64,000 nucleotides of DNA from Myxococcales bacterium (GCA_020633315.1 JACKDV010000010.1:62001-126000); one strand, 5' to 3'; shown: positions 26,050 through 34,894, numbered from the stretch's first letter. A program made the numbers and translations. The notes: generated from the letters alone by a model not told the origin.

Positions 26050-26652
26050 ATGGGACGCCCGAGCAACGCCGAGCAGCGCCGCCCGCAGATCGTACGAGCC
26101 GCCGTGCGGGTGGTGGCCCGCCATGGCTTCGATGGCGCCTCGGTGCAGGCCATCGCCAAGGAGGCCGGCCTGAGCCCCGGCCTGCTGCACCACCACTTCG
26201 GGAGCAAGGCGGACATCCTCTACGCCGTGCTCGAGCACCTCGAGGCGCTGGTCGAGCTGCGGCACGAGGCCCTGGCGGCGCGGCGGCGCGGGGCCTGGGG
26301 CCGGCTCGAGGCGTGGATCGACGCCCACCTGGCGCGCGGCGAGGGGTCCGAGCCCGAGGCGGTCGCGGCCTGGGTGTGGATCGGGGCCAAGGCCCTCGAG
26401 GACGCCGAGCTGCGCTCGCGCTATCGCGCGGTGGTGGAGCGGCGGCTGACCTCGCTCACGGAGCTCGTCGAGGCGGTGGCGCGAGAGCAGGGCGCTCGGC
26501 TCGATGCCCGAGCCCTGGCCGTGACCACCCTGGCCGCGATCGAGGGCTACTACCAGCTCGCCTCGAGCACCGAGGTGGTGCCGCCCGGCAGCGCCGCGCC
26601 CGAGCTCGGTCGCTGGCTGCGTCGCATCCTCGGCGGAGGGCGACGTCCATGA
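26050..26652 (+). CDS. TetR-family transcriptional repressor
   Basis: 200 residues from ATG 26050; a TTG at 26035 would add five residues but lies inside the operator. The DNA-binding domain is RRPQIVRAAVRVVARHGFDG then VQAIAKEAGLSPGLLHHHFG and SKADILYAVLEHL, the standard TetR_N pattern. The C-terminal ligand domain is generic (AVAAWVWIGAKAL) and resembles BetI-like members. It leads an operon with a HIT-like protein and an MFS exporter, joined by 4-nt ATGA overlaps, and the palindrome at its promoter predicts autorepression relieved by a compound handled by the transporter. Confidence 0.92.
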   Translation: MGRPSNAEQRRPQIVRAAVRVVARHGFDGASVQAIAKEAGLSPGLLHHHFGSKADILYAVLEHLEALVELRHEALAARRRGAWGRLEAWIDAHLARGEGSEPEAVAAWVWIGAKALEDAELRSRYRAVVERRLTSLTELVEAVAREQGARLDARALAVTTLAAIEGYYQLASSTEVVPPGSAAPELGRWLRRILGGGRRP

Positions 26653-27032
26653 GCGCCTTGCCGGCGGGCTTCGTGCTACGAAGGCCCCGGGTCCCCCTGG
26701 TGCCGGGCTACTGCGTGCTCAGCCTCGACCCGGCGCGCGCCGGCACCTCCGATCTGGCGGAGCTGCTGCGCCTGGCCGACCGCGTGGCACGGGGCGAGGC
26801 CCTGGCGCGCTTCGGCGATCCCGAGTGCTTCGCCCTGCTGTGCAATGCCGGGCGGACTCGCCGTCGTCGCTGGCCGCACGTGCACATCATCCTGGCGCCC
26901 AGCGTCCGGGCCAAGCGCTGGGCGCTGCTGTGGCTGTCGCTCAAGCACCTCAGCCGGCCGTGGTGCTGGCCCGGGCTGCGGCGGCTGTGGCAGGGCCCGC
27001 GACCCCGGCCGCAGGTGGAGCACGCCCGATGA
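26649..27032 (+). CDS. Small HIT-like protein
   Basis: 127 residues, overlapping the TetR stop and the MFS start by 4 nt each. The pattern GYCVLSLDPARAG, a helical middle, then FALLCNAG and WPHVHIILAPS follows the HIT (histidine triad) nucleotide-hydrolase plan, in which G/N...G precedes HxHxH; here only HVH is present, so the triad is incomplete. A hydrophobic, Trp-rich tail (ALLWLSLKHLSRPWCWPGL) follows. Assignment to the HIT superfamily is by eye and moderate; the gene is certainly real by its coupling. Possible activity on nucleotide conjugates is unproven. Confidence 0.7.
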   Translation: MSALPAGFVLRRPRVPLVPGYCVLSLDPARAGTSDLAELLRLADRVARGEALARFGDPECFALLCNAGRTRRRRWPHVHIILAPSVRAKRWALLWLSLKHLSRPWCWPGLRRLWQGPRPRPQVEHAR

Positions 27033-28267
27033 CCGGCTCCACCCCGCGCAAGCTGGGCCTGCTGGCCACCCTGTACTTCTCGCAGGGGCTGCCCTTCGGC
27101 TTCTTCACCCAGGCCCTGCCCGCGGTGATGCGCCAGCAGGGGATCTCGCTGGCCGCGATCGGGCTGAGCACCCTGCTCGTGCTGCCGTGGGGGCTCAAGT
27201 TCCTGTGGGCGCCCTTCGTCGATCGCCACGGCGGGGCGCGGGCGGGTCGCCGTCGCGGGTGGCTGCTGCCGCTGCAGCTCGTGAGCGTGGCCGTGCTGCT
27301 GGTGCTGGCCCTCGCCGATCCCTCCGAGGGGCTGGCCGGGGTGATGGTGGGAGTGCTGCTCATCAACCTGCTCGCGGCCACCCAGGACATCGCCACCGAC
27401 GGCCTCGCGGTGGATCTGCTCGATCGACACGAGCGCGGCCTGGGCAACGGGGTGCAGGTGGCGGGCTATCGCGTGGGGATGATCGTGGGCGGCGGCGCGC
27501 TGCTGGTGGCCTTCGAGCAGCTCGGCTGGGCGTGGACCTTCGTGGGCGCGGCGCTCTTGCTCTTGCTGGCGACGGGGCCGGTGTGGGCCTTCCGCGAGCC
27601 GCCGCGTCGCGCCCACGAGCCCGCCGAGGGCAGCGGCGAGCCCGGCGTGCTCGAGGCCCTGCGGCACTTCGTGGGCGACCCCACGCGACGACGGTGGCTG
27701 CTGGTGCTGGGCATCTACAAGGCCGGCGACTACCTGGGCACCAGCATGCTCCGCCCGTTCTACATCGACCAGGGCATGGGCCTGGCGGAGCTCGGGGTGC
27801 TGCTGGGCACGGTGGGCTTCGGGGCGGGGCTGCTGGGCGCGATGCTGGGCGGCGCGGCGGTGGGGCGACTGGGACGACGACGGGCGCTGCTCGTCTTCGG
27901 CGCCCTGCAGGCGCTGTCGGTGGCCAGCTATGCGCTGAGCACCGGCGCCGAGCCGGGACCCGTGCTGCTCTACGGCCCGGTGATCTTCGAGCACCTCGCC
28001 ACGGGCATGGCCACCGCCACCCTGTTCACGCTGATGATGGATCGCTGCCGCCCCGAGCACGCGGCCACCGACTACACCCTGCAGGCCTCGCTGGTGGTGC
28101 TGGCCACCCTGCTCGCGGCGGCGCTGGGGGGCACCACCGCGCAGTGGCTGGGCTACGGGCCCAACTTCTTGCTCGGCGGCGCCGTGAGCCTGGCCGCGGT
28201 GGGGCTGGCGTGGTTGGGGACCTCGAGGCCCGCCGCGAGCCCGAGCTCCGCCGCGAGCCCGAGCTAG
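27029..28267 (+). CDS. MFS transporter, AmpG-like
   Basis: 412 residues with about 12 hydrophobic segments. The N terminus LGLLATLYFSQGLPFGFFTQ and the motif ATQDIATDGLAVDLL are characteristic of the AmpG/PAT branch of the major facilitator superfamily, whose members import muropeptides (AmpG) or move acetyl-CoA (AT-1). RHFVGDPTRRRW starts the second half after a charged cytoplasmic loop. It is the last gene of the TetR operon. The 3' end overlaps the convergent membrane-protein gene by 4 nt. Substrate could be a cell-wall fragment or a small toxic compound. Confidence 0.9.
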   Translation: MTGSTPRKLGLLATLYFSQGLPFGFFTQALPAVMRQQGISLAAIGLSTLLVLPWGLKFLWAPFVDRHGGARAGRRRGWLLPLQLVSVAVLLVLALADPSEGLAGVMVGVLLINLLAATQDIATDGLAVDLLDRHERGLGNGVQVAGYRVGMIVGGGALLVAFEQLGWAWTFVGAALLLLLATGPVWAFREPPRRAHEPAEGSGEPGVLEALRHFVGDPTRRRWLLVLGIYKAGDYLGTSMLRPFYIDQGMGLAELGVLLGTVGFGAGLLGAMLGGAAVGRLGRRRALLVFGALQALSVASYALSTGAEPGPVLLYGPVIFEHLATGMATATLFTLMMDRCRPEHAATDYTLQASLVVLATLLAAALGGTTAQWLGYGPNFLLGGAVSLAAVGLAWLGTSRPAASPSSAASPS

Positions 28268-29007
28268 GCACTGCCGCGGAAGGGGTCGCGTCCGGCCTGC
28301 AGCACGTCGCGTTCGAAGCGCTCGAGCACCGCGAGCGCGCGTCTCCGGTGACCCACCCGCGGCAGCGGGCGCAGGGCGACGGGCTGGCGCTGGGTGAGCA
28401 TCTGCATGCGCTGTCGCTCCACGCGGTCCTCCGACCAGCGGCTGTGCACCAGCTCCTCGCGGAGCTGGCTCGCCACCAGCCCGCGGGTCTGCAGGAAGCG
28501 TCGGTCCTCGGGCGAGAGCTCGGCCATGGTGGAGAGCCACTCGAACATCTCGCGGTCGAGCTCGTCGAGCGAGAGCCCGGGGTCGCGCAGCACGATCTGC
28601 AGGCTGCGGGTGTGTCGGACCAGGCGCTGCACCCCCGAGGAGAGCGCCCAGAAGGCCGCGGGCAGGGCAGCCGGATCGGCCAGGTCGCGCCGACGCAGCC
28701 GCCCGACGATCGACTGCACCATGCCCACCCAGCCGCGCCCCAGCAGCAGGCCGGTCACCCCGAACGCGAGCACGGGCAGCAGCCCGCCCTTGCCCAGCAC
28801 CAAGAAGAGGGTGGTGGCGATCATCCCCACCAGCCAGATCGCCGACAGCGTGCCGAGCACCCCGAGGGTGAGCACCCAGCCCAGCGCGAAGCCGGGGCTG
28901 AGCCGCGGGGGTCGCCAGGGCTCGGGCTCGAGGACCGGTCGCGGCAGCACGGGCAGGTCGGCGACCTCGAGCCGCTGAGCTGCCTCGCTGAGCTCCCCCG
29001 CCGCCAT
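28264..29007 (-). CDS. Hypothetical two-helix membrane protein
   Basis: 247 residues from ATG 29007. Residues about 38-100 contain two or three hydrophobic helices (LGWVLTLGVLGTLSAIWLVG, TTLFLVLGKGGLLPVLAFG). The rest is a soluble, charged helical domain with HTRSLQIVLRDPGLSLDELD, EMFEWLSTMAEL, SPEDRRFLQTRG. I do not recognise a family. A minus-strand CACAAT ends 8 nt before the start, with GAGGGG overlapping, consistent with a very short leader. It is convergent with the MFS gene and overlaps it by 4 nt. Confidence 0.75.
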   Translation of the reverse strand: MAAGELSEAAQRLEVADLPVLPRPVLEPEPWRPPRLSPGFALGWVLTLGVLGTLSAIWLVGMIATTLFLVLGKGGLLPVLAFGVTGLLLGRGWVGMVQSIVGRLRRRDLADPAALPAAFWALSSGVQRLVRHTRSLQIVLRDPGLSLDELDREMFEWLSTMAELSPEDRRFLQTRGLVASQLREELVHSRWSEDRVERQRMQMLTQRQPVALRPLPRVGHRRRALAVLERFERDVLQAGRDPFRGSA

Positions 29008-29082
29008 GCCCCTCGATTGTGACCCAGCTTCGGGTGATGCGCCGCTTCGGGCTTGCTCCGAGGCCTTCGGGGCGGGTAGAGC

Positions 29083-29844
29083 ATGGGCATGGCCGATGCT
29101 CCCTATGCGCTCTACTACTGGCCGGGGATCCCGGGTCGCGGTGAATTCGTGCGGCTCGTGCTCGAGCAGGCGGGGGCTGCCTACGACGACGTGGCCCGTC
29201 GTCCCAAGGAGGACGGCGGCGGAATACCCGCGATGATGCGCTGTCTCGCGGGCGAGGGTCCGGGGCTGCGCCCGCTGGCGCCCCCGGTGCTGGTGCACGG
29301 CGAGCGGCGGCTGGCGCAGATGCCCAACGTCTGTGCCTACCTCGCGGCGCGCCACGGCCTGGTGCCGAGCGACGAGGGCACCCGCGCCGAGGCGCTGCAG
29401 CTGCAGCTCACCGTGGCCGATCTCGTCGCCGAGACCCACGACACCCACCACCCCGTGGGCAAGGGGCTCTACTACGAGGAGCAGAAGGAGCAGGCGCTGG
29501 CCTACGCGCGGCAGTTCGTCGACCAGCGCATGCCCAAGTTCCTGCGCTACCTCGAGTCGGTGGTGCGGGCCAACGCGGCTGGCGGGGGACGGCACCTGGT
29601 GGGCGACGGGCTCTCCTACGTCGACCTCGCCATGGACCAGGTGCTGCGCGGGCTCGAGTACGCGTTCGGGCGCGCCTACGCCCACTACGCGCCCGAGCTG
29701 CCGGGGCTGGTGGCGCTACGCGAGCACGTCGACGCCCTGCCGGCCATCGCGGCCTACCGCGCCTCGGAGCGCTGCCTGCCGTTCGACGAGCACGGGATCT
29801 TCCGCCGCTACCCCGAGCTCGACCTGCTCCCCGCGAGCGAGTGA
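29083..29844 (+). CDS. Glutathione S-transferase family protein
   Basis: 253 residues. The N-terminal thioredoxin-like domain starts ALYYWPGIPGRGEFVRLVLEQ with the catalytic Tyr region, and contains PPVLVHGERRLAQMPNVCAYL, where the cis-Pro and the M/S-P-N/E-N glutathione-binding loop occur. The C-terminal helical domain includes LVGDGLSYVDLAMDQVLRGL. It resembles Sigma/Alpha-like bacterial GSTs. It should conjugate or reduce electrophiles in the cytoplasm. ATG 29083 is used; ATG 29089 is equally possible. Monocistronic. Confidence 0.9.
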   Translation: MGMADAPYALYYWPGIPGRGEFVRLVLEQAGAAYDDVARRPKEDGGGIPAMMRCLAGEGPGLRPLAPPVLVHGERRLAQMPNVCAYLAARHGLVPSDEGTRAEALQLQLTVADLVAETHDTHHPVGKGLYYEEQKEQALAYARQFVDQRMPKFLRYLESVVRANAAGGGRHLVGDGLSYVDLAMDQVLRGLEYAFGRAYAHYAPELPGLVALREHVDALPAIAAYRASERCLPFDEHGIFRRYPELDLLPASE

Positions 29845-29883
29845 GCCGAGCTGTCGTGCTCTGCGCTCGGGGGCGACCCGTGC

Positions 29884-31632
29884 TCAGGGCGTGCCCTCGA
29901 CCACCGTCTGGGGGTCGATGCGGGTGTCGAAGAGGTTCATGCGCCAGTCGAGGTGGGGACCGGTGGAGCGACCCGAGTTGCCGGATGTCGCGAACACCTG
30001 GCCCTGCTTGACCACGTCGCCCTCCTTGACCTTGAGCTTGTCGAGGTGCAGGAACGACGAGCTCAGGCCGTGGCCGTGGTCGATGATGACCAGGTTGCCC
30101 GACAGCGGCACGTCGCTCTCGGCGAGCACCACCACGCCGCCCGCGGGGGCCTTGACCTTGTGGCCCACGCCGGCCGCGATGTCGACGCCCCAGTGCGGGC
30201 CCTTGTCCTCGCCGTTGAGGATGCGCTTGCGGCCGTAGGTGGAGGTGATCGGCCCCTTCATGGGCCAGACGAAGCCGTCGCGGAAGTAGGGGACATCGCT
30301 GCTCTTGTTGCGGATCCGCTTGACCTTCATGCGCGACTTGCCGAGCGCCTTGCGGGTCTCGCGGTCGAGGTCGACCATCTCGGGCGGCAGGCCGTCGATG
30401 GCCTCGGGCTCGAACACCCGCTCCTGCACGTGCACGATGTGGCGCTCGGTGGGGCCGCCGGCGAACGAGAACGCGAGCAAGGCCCGCGGCGCGGCGTTGC
30501 GCCCGAAGCCGATGAGGAAGTCGCCCTCCGGCGAGACCTTGGTCTTCTTCTTGTTGAACCACACCTTGGTGTCGGGCGGGACCACGCCGCGGATCAGGCC
30601 GCCCTGGACGAACTGCCCGCGGAACACCACCCGCGGATCGGGGCGGGCCAGGTAGTCCTCGTCGGCGCGCAGCTCGAAGCCGAAGCGCTGGGGCTTGGTG
30701 CCCTCGGCGGTGCGGACGTCGATCTTGCCCTGCAGCTGCATGTCGATGGGCAGCGCGGTGTGCAGGTCGTAGCGGGCGTTGAGCTTGCCGGTGCCGGTCA
30801 GCGCGGTGATGGAGGCCAGGCCCAGCGGCGTGCCGGCGGGGGGCTCGCCCGCCACGCCGAAGAAGCGCACGTTCGCGGTGACCTGGAGCTGCCGGCCCTC
30901 GATCTTCTCCACCGTGCAGTCGAGCGACTCCCAGGCGGGGATCCCCAGCAGGTCCACGCGGCGGTGCACCACCCAGGTGGAGCCCTCGGCCATCGACATC
31001 GCGGGGATGGGGAGCGCCAGGTGCCCGAGGGCCAGGCGCTGGGCCACGAGCACCTCGGCCGCGTGCGAATTGGTGGGGATCGCCAGGCCGAGCTCGCTCA
31101 CCACGTCCCAGCGATCGGTGACCAGCGGCACGGGACCGGGGGCGTCGCCCACCGCGAGCGCGGACTCGAAGGCGGCGAGGAACTCCGGATCGACGCCGTC
31201 GCCCTCGGCGAGCACGGTGGTGGAGCGCGGCGTCCACTGGTACTTGGAGCCGCCGTCGTCGATCGACTGCAGGGCCAGGTCGCCGGCGAGGCGGACCACC
31301 GGCAGGTGCAGCTTTCGCTTGCGGCCCTCGGTGATCCTCACCTGCACCACCACCCGCTGCGGGGCGGCGCCGGGCGTGCGGGGGGCGAGCTCCTGCGGGC
31401 TGCCGCGGCCGGGCTCGAGCAGGGTGACCGCGGGCTCGGTGGGCACCTCGCCGTCGGCGACGAGCTCGTCGTCGCCCTCGTCCTCCTCGACCGGGGTCGG
31501 GGTGGGGTTGGCCTCGGCGGGGGCCTCGGGAGCGGGCTCGGCCGGGGCGGGCTCGGGCGCGGGGTCGTTGCAGCCGCCCAGCCACAGCCCGAGGAGCGAC
31601 ACGGCCAACAGCGATCGCACGGGGCGTCTCAT
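29884..31632 (-). CDS. M23-family (LytM) peptidase lipoprotein with HxD active-site variant
   Basis: 582 residues, signal LLAVSLLGLWLGGC then a long Pro/Glu/Ala linker. The middle part is beta-rich and unassigned. The C-terminal LytM domain (about 470-575) has HWGVD (His480, Asp484) as the first metal motif, LVIIDHGHG, GDVVKQGQVFA, TSGNSGRSTGPHLDWRM. The usual second motif HLH is HLD here (His560, Asp562); I recall other M23 proteins with the same HLDW sequence, so this is probably a functional variant. Predicted endopeptidase on peptidoglycan cross-links in the periplasm, or on prey walls. A TATGAT ends 8 nt before ATG 31632. Confidence 0.9.
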   Translation of the reverse strand: MRRPVRSLLAVSLLGLWLGGCNDPAPEPAPAEPAPEAPAEANPTPTPVEEDEGDDELVADGEVPTEPAVTLLEPGRGSPQELAPRTPGAAPQRVVVQVRITEGRKRKLHLPVVRLAGDLALQSIDDGGSKYQWTPRSTTVLAEGDGVDPEFLAAFESALAVGDAPGPVPLVTDRWDVVSELGLAIPTNSHAAEVLVAQRLALGHLALPIPAMSMAEGSTWVVHRRVDLLGIPAWESLDCTVEKIEGRQLQVTANVRFFGVAGEPPAGTPLGLASITALTGTGKLNARYDLHTALPIDMQLQGKIDVRTAEGTKPQRFGFELRADEDYLARPDPRVVFRGQFVQGGLIRGVVPPDTKVWFNKKKTKVSPEGDFLIGFGRNAAPRALLAFSFAGGPTERHIVHVQERVFEPEAIDGLPPEMVDLDRETRKALGKSRMKVKRIRNKSSDVPYFRDGFVWPMKGPITSTYGRKRILNGEDKGPHWGVDIAAGVGHKVKAPAGGVVVLAESDVPLSGNLVIIDHGHGLSSSFLHLDKLKVKEGDVVKQGQVFATSGNSGRSTGPHLDWRMNLFDTRIDPQTVVEGTP

Positions 31633-31640
31633 GGGCCGGG

Positions 31641-31646
31641 ATCATA
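31641..31646 (-). promoter_or_regulatory. -10 element of the M23 peptidase gene
   Basis: Minus-strand TATGAT ends 8 nt before ATG 31632, predicting a leaderless or nearly leaderless transcript. Confidence 0.55.
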
Positions 31647-31711
31647 GTGCCCCGCGCCCGGCCGCACGGATGAAAGTTCCGTGGGCCAGGGTGCAAGGCG
31701 CACGCGGGCGC

Positions 31712-32878
31712 TCAGGGAGCGGTGCTCGTGCAGACCAGGCGGGCCTCGGCTCGCTCCACCGCCCGAGCGTAGCGCCCCGCGGGGAACTGCTCGCGGTGCT
31801 CGGCCCAGTGGCGACAGGCGGCCTGGCGATCGGGGAGCTGGGTGGAGAGGATCGTGCCCAGCTCGTAGCTGAGCACCTCGCGAGTCCTCTTGTCCCAGCG
31901 CTCGGCCAGCGCGCCCCGCAGCAGCGAGACCGCGGCTCGGTACTGCCGCTGGGCCCGGAGCTCGGTCACCTGCGCGACGATCTTGCGCAGCTCCTCCGAC
32001 GACTCGCCCGCGGGCAGCTCGGACGAGGCGTGACGAGCGGTCGTGCTGCGCGACGACTTGCCCTCGCGGGGCTCGACCGCCAGCGCGGCCAGGCGCTCGC
32101 CCGCCGCCAGCGGCAGCTCGCCGGGCTCGGCCTCGCTCGCGTCGACCGGCATCGCCTCGCCCTCGGCGAGCGGCGAGTCGGCGAGCGGAGCGGGGCTCGG
32201 CGTGGGCTCGGCGGTCGTGGCCACCATCGTCCTCGCCGAGAAGCGGTGGCGCTCGCCCGGCTCGATCTGGTGCACCTTGCCGTCGTCGCCCACGAAGTGG
32301 ATCGAGCCGTCGAGCAGATCCACGTGCCCCTCGTCGCCGTGCACGACCACGGAGAAGCGGGTGCCGTGGACCTCGATCGCTCCGCCGGGCACGAGCACGC
32401 GGCGCGAGGGTCCCTCGGCGTCGGGCTCCACCTCGAAGATCGCGGTGCCGTCGAGCAGCTCCACGCCGCCCTCTGCCGCCCGCAGCCGCGTGGTCTTGCG
32501 ACTCTCGATCACCATGCCGGGCTCGGGCACCACCACGCGGCAGCGACCGTCGAGCACGAGCTCGGTGTCGCCGCTGGTGGAGTGGCAGTTCTCGCCGCCC
32601 ACCTGCCACGAGGCGTGCAGGGGCACGATGCCGTCGGCGTCACGCACTGCGGTCTCGGGCTCGGTGCCCAGGGTGAACACGGCGAGCACGGTGGCGGCCC
32701 CGGCCGCGAAGCTCACCATCGGGATGATGCGACGACGCCGGCTGGGGAGCTCGGCCTGCAGCAGCTCGGCGTCGAGCCGTCGCGAGATGCGATGCACCGC
32801 GCCCGGACGCAGGCGCTCGGCCTGGTAGCCCTCGTCGAGCTCACGCAGGGCCGCCGTGAAGGAACGACGCTCACTCAT
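31712..32878 (-). CDS. FecR-domain membrane protein, putative anti-sigma regulator
   Basis: 388 residues. An N-terminal cytoplasmic segment of about 50 residues precedes one transmembrane helix (IIPMVSFAAGAATVLAVFTL). The periplasmic part is a FecR domain (about 90-240; ESRKTTRLRAAEGGVELL, GGAIEVHGTRFSVVV, GHVDLLDGSIHF), followed by an Ala/Pro/Ser linker and a TPR-like C terminus (QYRAAVSLLRGALAERWDKR). FecR proteins relay an outer-membrane signal to an ECF sigma factor. It overlaps the sigma gene by 8 nt and is last in a three-gene operon with it. Confidence 0.9.
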   Translation of the reverse strand: MSERRSFTAALRELDEGYQAERLRPGAVHRISRRLDAELLQAELPSRRRRIIPMVSFAAGAATVLAVFTLGTEPETAVRDADGIVPLHASWQVGGENCHSTSGDTELVLDGRCRVVVPEPGMVIESRKTTRLRAAEGGVELLDGTAIFEVEPDAEGPSRRVLVPGGAIEVHGTRFSVVVHGDEGHVDLLDGSIHFVGDDGKVHQIEPGERHRFSARTMVATTAEPTPSPAPLADSPLAEGEAMPVDASEAEPGELPLAAGERLAALAVEPREGKSSRSTTARHASSELPAGESSEELRKIVAQVTELRAQRQYRAAVSLLRGALAERWDKRTREVLSYELGTILSTQLPDRQAACRHWAEHREQFPAGRYARAVERAEARLVCTSTAP

Positions 32879-33485
32879 CGCCCACCTCCCAACCCTCGGC
32901 GCGGATCTTCTCTTCGGCGCGCTTGATCAGCTTGCAGACGTAGCTCTTGGAGAAGCCGAGGATGTCCCCGATCTCCTGCTGCTCCTTGCCGTCGAGGCGG
33001 TACATGCAGAACGCGATGCGCTGCTTGGGGGGCAGGGTCTCGAGCACGGAGTCGATCCGCTTGAGGTCGCGGCGCTCGGCGGTCTGCGACTCGGGGTCGG
33101 CGGGCAGGCGGGCGGCCCGGCCCAGCAGCCAGCGCACGGCGGGGGCGTTGGCCACCGTCTCGCGGCGCAGCCGGCTCAGGCAGCGGTTGGTGGCGACCCG
33201 GTAGAACCAGCCCTTGAGGGCCTCGTCGTCCTCGAGCCTGTCGACCACCTTGCACAGCGAGACGAACACGTCCTGCGTGATGTCCTCGGCCCAGGTGCGG
33301 TCGCCCCGGCCGTAGCGCAGCGCGAGGCGGTACACCTGATCGCGGTGCTGACGGTACAGCGCGGCCACACGGGTGGCTCGGGCCGCAGCCGAGCCCCTCT
33401 CGTGCGTGCGCGCGGCCTCGGGCAGCAGCAGCAGCGAGCTCGATTCCAGCTCGTGCAGCTCGCCCATCTCACCGAGCTCGCTCAT
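32871..33485 (-). CDS. RNA polymerase ECF-type sigma-70 factor
   Basis: 204 residues from ATG 33485; an in-frame ATG at 33497 is an alternative, but GGAGGGG lies right before 33485. Region 2: RDQVYRLALRYGRGDRTWAE, DITQDVFVSLCKVVDRL, KGWFYRVATNRCLSRLRRE. Region 4: LPPKQRIAFCMYRLDGKEQQ then EIGDILGFSKSYVCKLIKRA. A basic/hydrophobic linker separates them. It is the middle gene of the operon, overlapping an outer-membrane-like gene by 4 nt and the FecR gene by 8 nt. Probably activated by the FecR protein. Confidence 0.93.
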   Translation of the reverse strand: MSELGEMGELHELESSSLLLLPEAARTHERGSAAARATRVAALYRQHRDQVYRLALRYGRGDRTWAEDITQDVFVSLCKVVDRLEDDEALKGWFYRVATNRCLSRLRRETVANAPAVRWLLGRAARLPADPESQTAERRDLKRIDSVLETLPPKQRIAFCMYRLDGKEQQEIGDILGFSKSYVCKLIKRAEEKIRAEGWEVGDE

Positions 33486-34693
33486 CGTCCCCTCCATCCG
33501 TAGCTCAGCCCCACCGCGCCGCCGATCCGCCAGGCGCTGCGCTCCCAGACGACGACGTCGTCGACTCGGTGCTCTCGAGGACGGCCCGAGCGGCCGCCTC
33601 GCACGGTGAGATCGATTCGCAGACCGTCGGCCACCCGAAACGAGGCGCCCACGGGGATCTCTGCGGTCCAGTCCACCCGGTTGCCGGCCTCGTTGCCGCG
33701 CTGCCGGTAGCGGTGCACCTGCACCCCCGCCAGCCCCTGCAGGTGCAGGGCGACCACCGGGTGCACGATCCACATCCAGCCGAAGCCCCCGCTCACGCTC
33801 GTCTCGAAGATCGAGATGTCGGGGGCCGAGGCCGGAACCATCAAGAGGTCGAGCAGGCCGCCGGGGCCGGGCTCGCGACCCACCCGCAGGGTGGTGCCCA
33901 CGGCGGCGTCGGCCGAGGTGACGCGCCCGTAGAGCCCGGCCCGCGCCCCCACCCGCACCGCGGGGCCGCGGCGCTCCGCTCCGGGCTCGCGCTCGGCGGC
34001 CAGGCCGGTGCTCGGGGTGATCCGCGGCGCGCTGGTCTCGGGCTCGCGCGCCTCCACCTCCAGCGCCTCGGGCTCGGCCATCAGCCGCCGCATCGAGTCG
34101 TCGAGCGACACGGGATCGATCGCGTCGTCGTCGAGGGTGACCACGGTGGGCTGGCGCCCGCAGTCGCGCAGGGTCTGCCCCCGCGACACGGCCAGCGCGT
34201 CGTCACCCAGCGGCTCGGCACACAGCACCGCGTCGGGATCGTCGTCGAGCGGGACCACCACGCCGTTGCGCGAGAGCACCTCGTGCACGAGCACCCCGCG
34301 GAGCGCCTCGGGAGCGATCGCAGCGGGAGCATCCTCCACGTGCACGGCGAAGCGGGTGGCGGCCGGGGCCTCGGGCTCGGCGCGCGGCGTGACCTCGTCG
34401 AGCGCCTGCATGGCCCGGTGCACCGCCTCGAGCGGGAGCACGGGACCGGTGGCCACCTCGAAGGCATGGATGTCCTCGCCCTGGGCCTCCACCCGGATCC
34501 CGTGGGTCACCGGCGTGACGCGCAGGGTTCGAGTCGCTCGGTCCGCCGACGGGGCCAGCGGGTAGCCCTCCTCGAGCAGGCGCAGCATGAGCTGGTCGCG
34601 CAAGGAGCGCGTCTCCTCGCCATCGTCCTGGGGCGCGGCCTCCACGTAGACGGGAGCCGGCGCCAGGGCCAGCGCCAGGGCGGCTGCGATCAC
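33482..34693 (-). CDS. Periplasmic/outer-membrane protein of an ECF-FecR operon
   Basis: 403 residues from GTG 34693, with GGGGAGG 5-6 nt upstream and a possible -10 (TATGCT) about 53 nt before. The signal is short (IAAALALALAPAPVYVEA). The first half carries repeated segments of 45-50 residues of alpha/beta character (LRVTPVTHGIRVEAQGEDI, RFAVHVEDAPAAIAPEALRG). After a linker, the last 180 residues (VRVGARAGLYGRVTSADAAV, FGWMWIVHPVVALHLQGLAG, IGGAVGLSYGWRGR) look like an eight-stranded outer-membrane barrel with alternating hydrophobic residues. I do not recognise a family. Its position first in the operon suggests a sensor or output porin for the sigma system. Confidence 0.75.
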   Translation of the reverse strand: MIAAALALALAPAPVYVEAAPQDDGEETRSLRDQLMLRLLEEGYPLAPSADRATRTLRVTPVTHGIRVEAQGEDIHAFEVATGPVLPLEAVHRAMQALDEVTPRAEPEAPAATRFAVHVEDAPAAIAPEALRGVLVHEVLSRNGVVVPLDDDPDAVLCAEPLGDDALAVSRGQTLRDCGRQPTVVTLDDDAIDPVSLDDSMRRLMAEPEALEVEAREPETSAPRITPSTGLAAEREPGAERRGPAVRVGARAGLYGRVTSADAAVGTTLRVGREPGPGGLLDLLMVPASAPDISIFETSVSGGFGWMWIVHPVVALHLQGLAGVQVHRYRQRGNEAGNRVDWTAEIPVGASFRVADGLRIDLTVRGGRSGRPREHRVDDVVVWERSAWRIGGAVGLSYGWRGR

Positions 34694-34879
34694 CGCGTCC
34701 TCCCCATCTGGTGCTCGATCGTCATTTCCGCAGGTCCCGCCGGGCCAGCATAGCGGCCGTCGCCCTCATCACGCGACAGTCTGGCGGTGGTTTCCTGCGG
34801 GCTCCGCGTAAATCACCTGCGATCTCGGGAATCTGCCGTTCACAACAATTCGGACCGGGCGCCCGCGGCACCCATCGGG

Positions 34880-34885
34880 CATACT
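34880..34885 (+). promoter_or_regulatory. -10-like hexamer before a lipoprotein gene
   Basis: CATACT ends 9 nt before GTG 34895. It favours the GTG over a downstream ATG at 34913. Confidence 0.4.
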
Positions 34886-34894
34886 CCATGCGTC

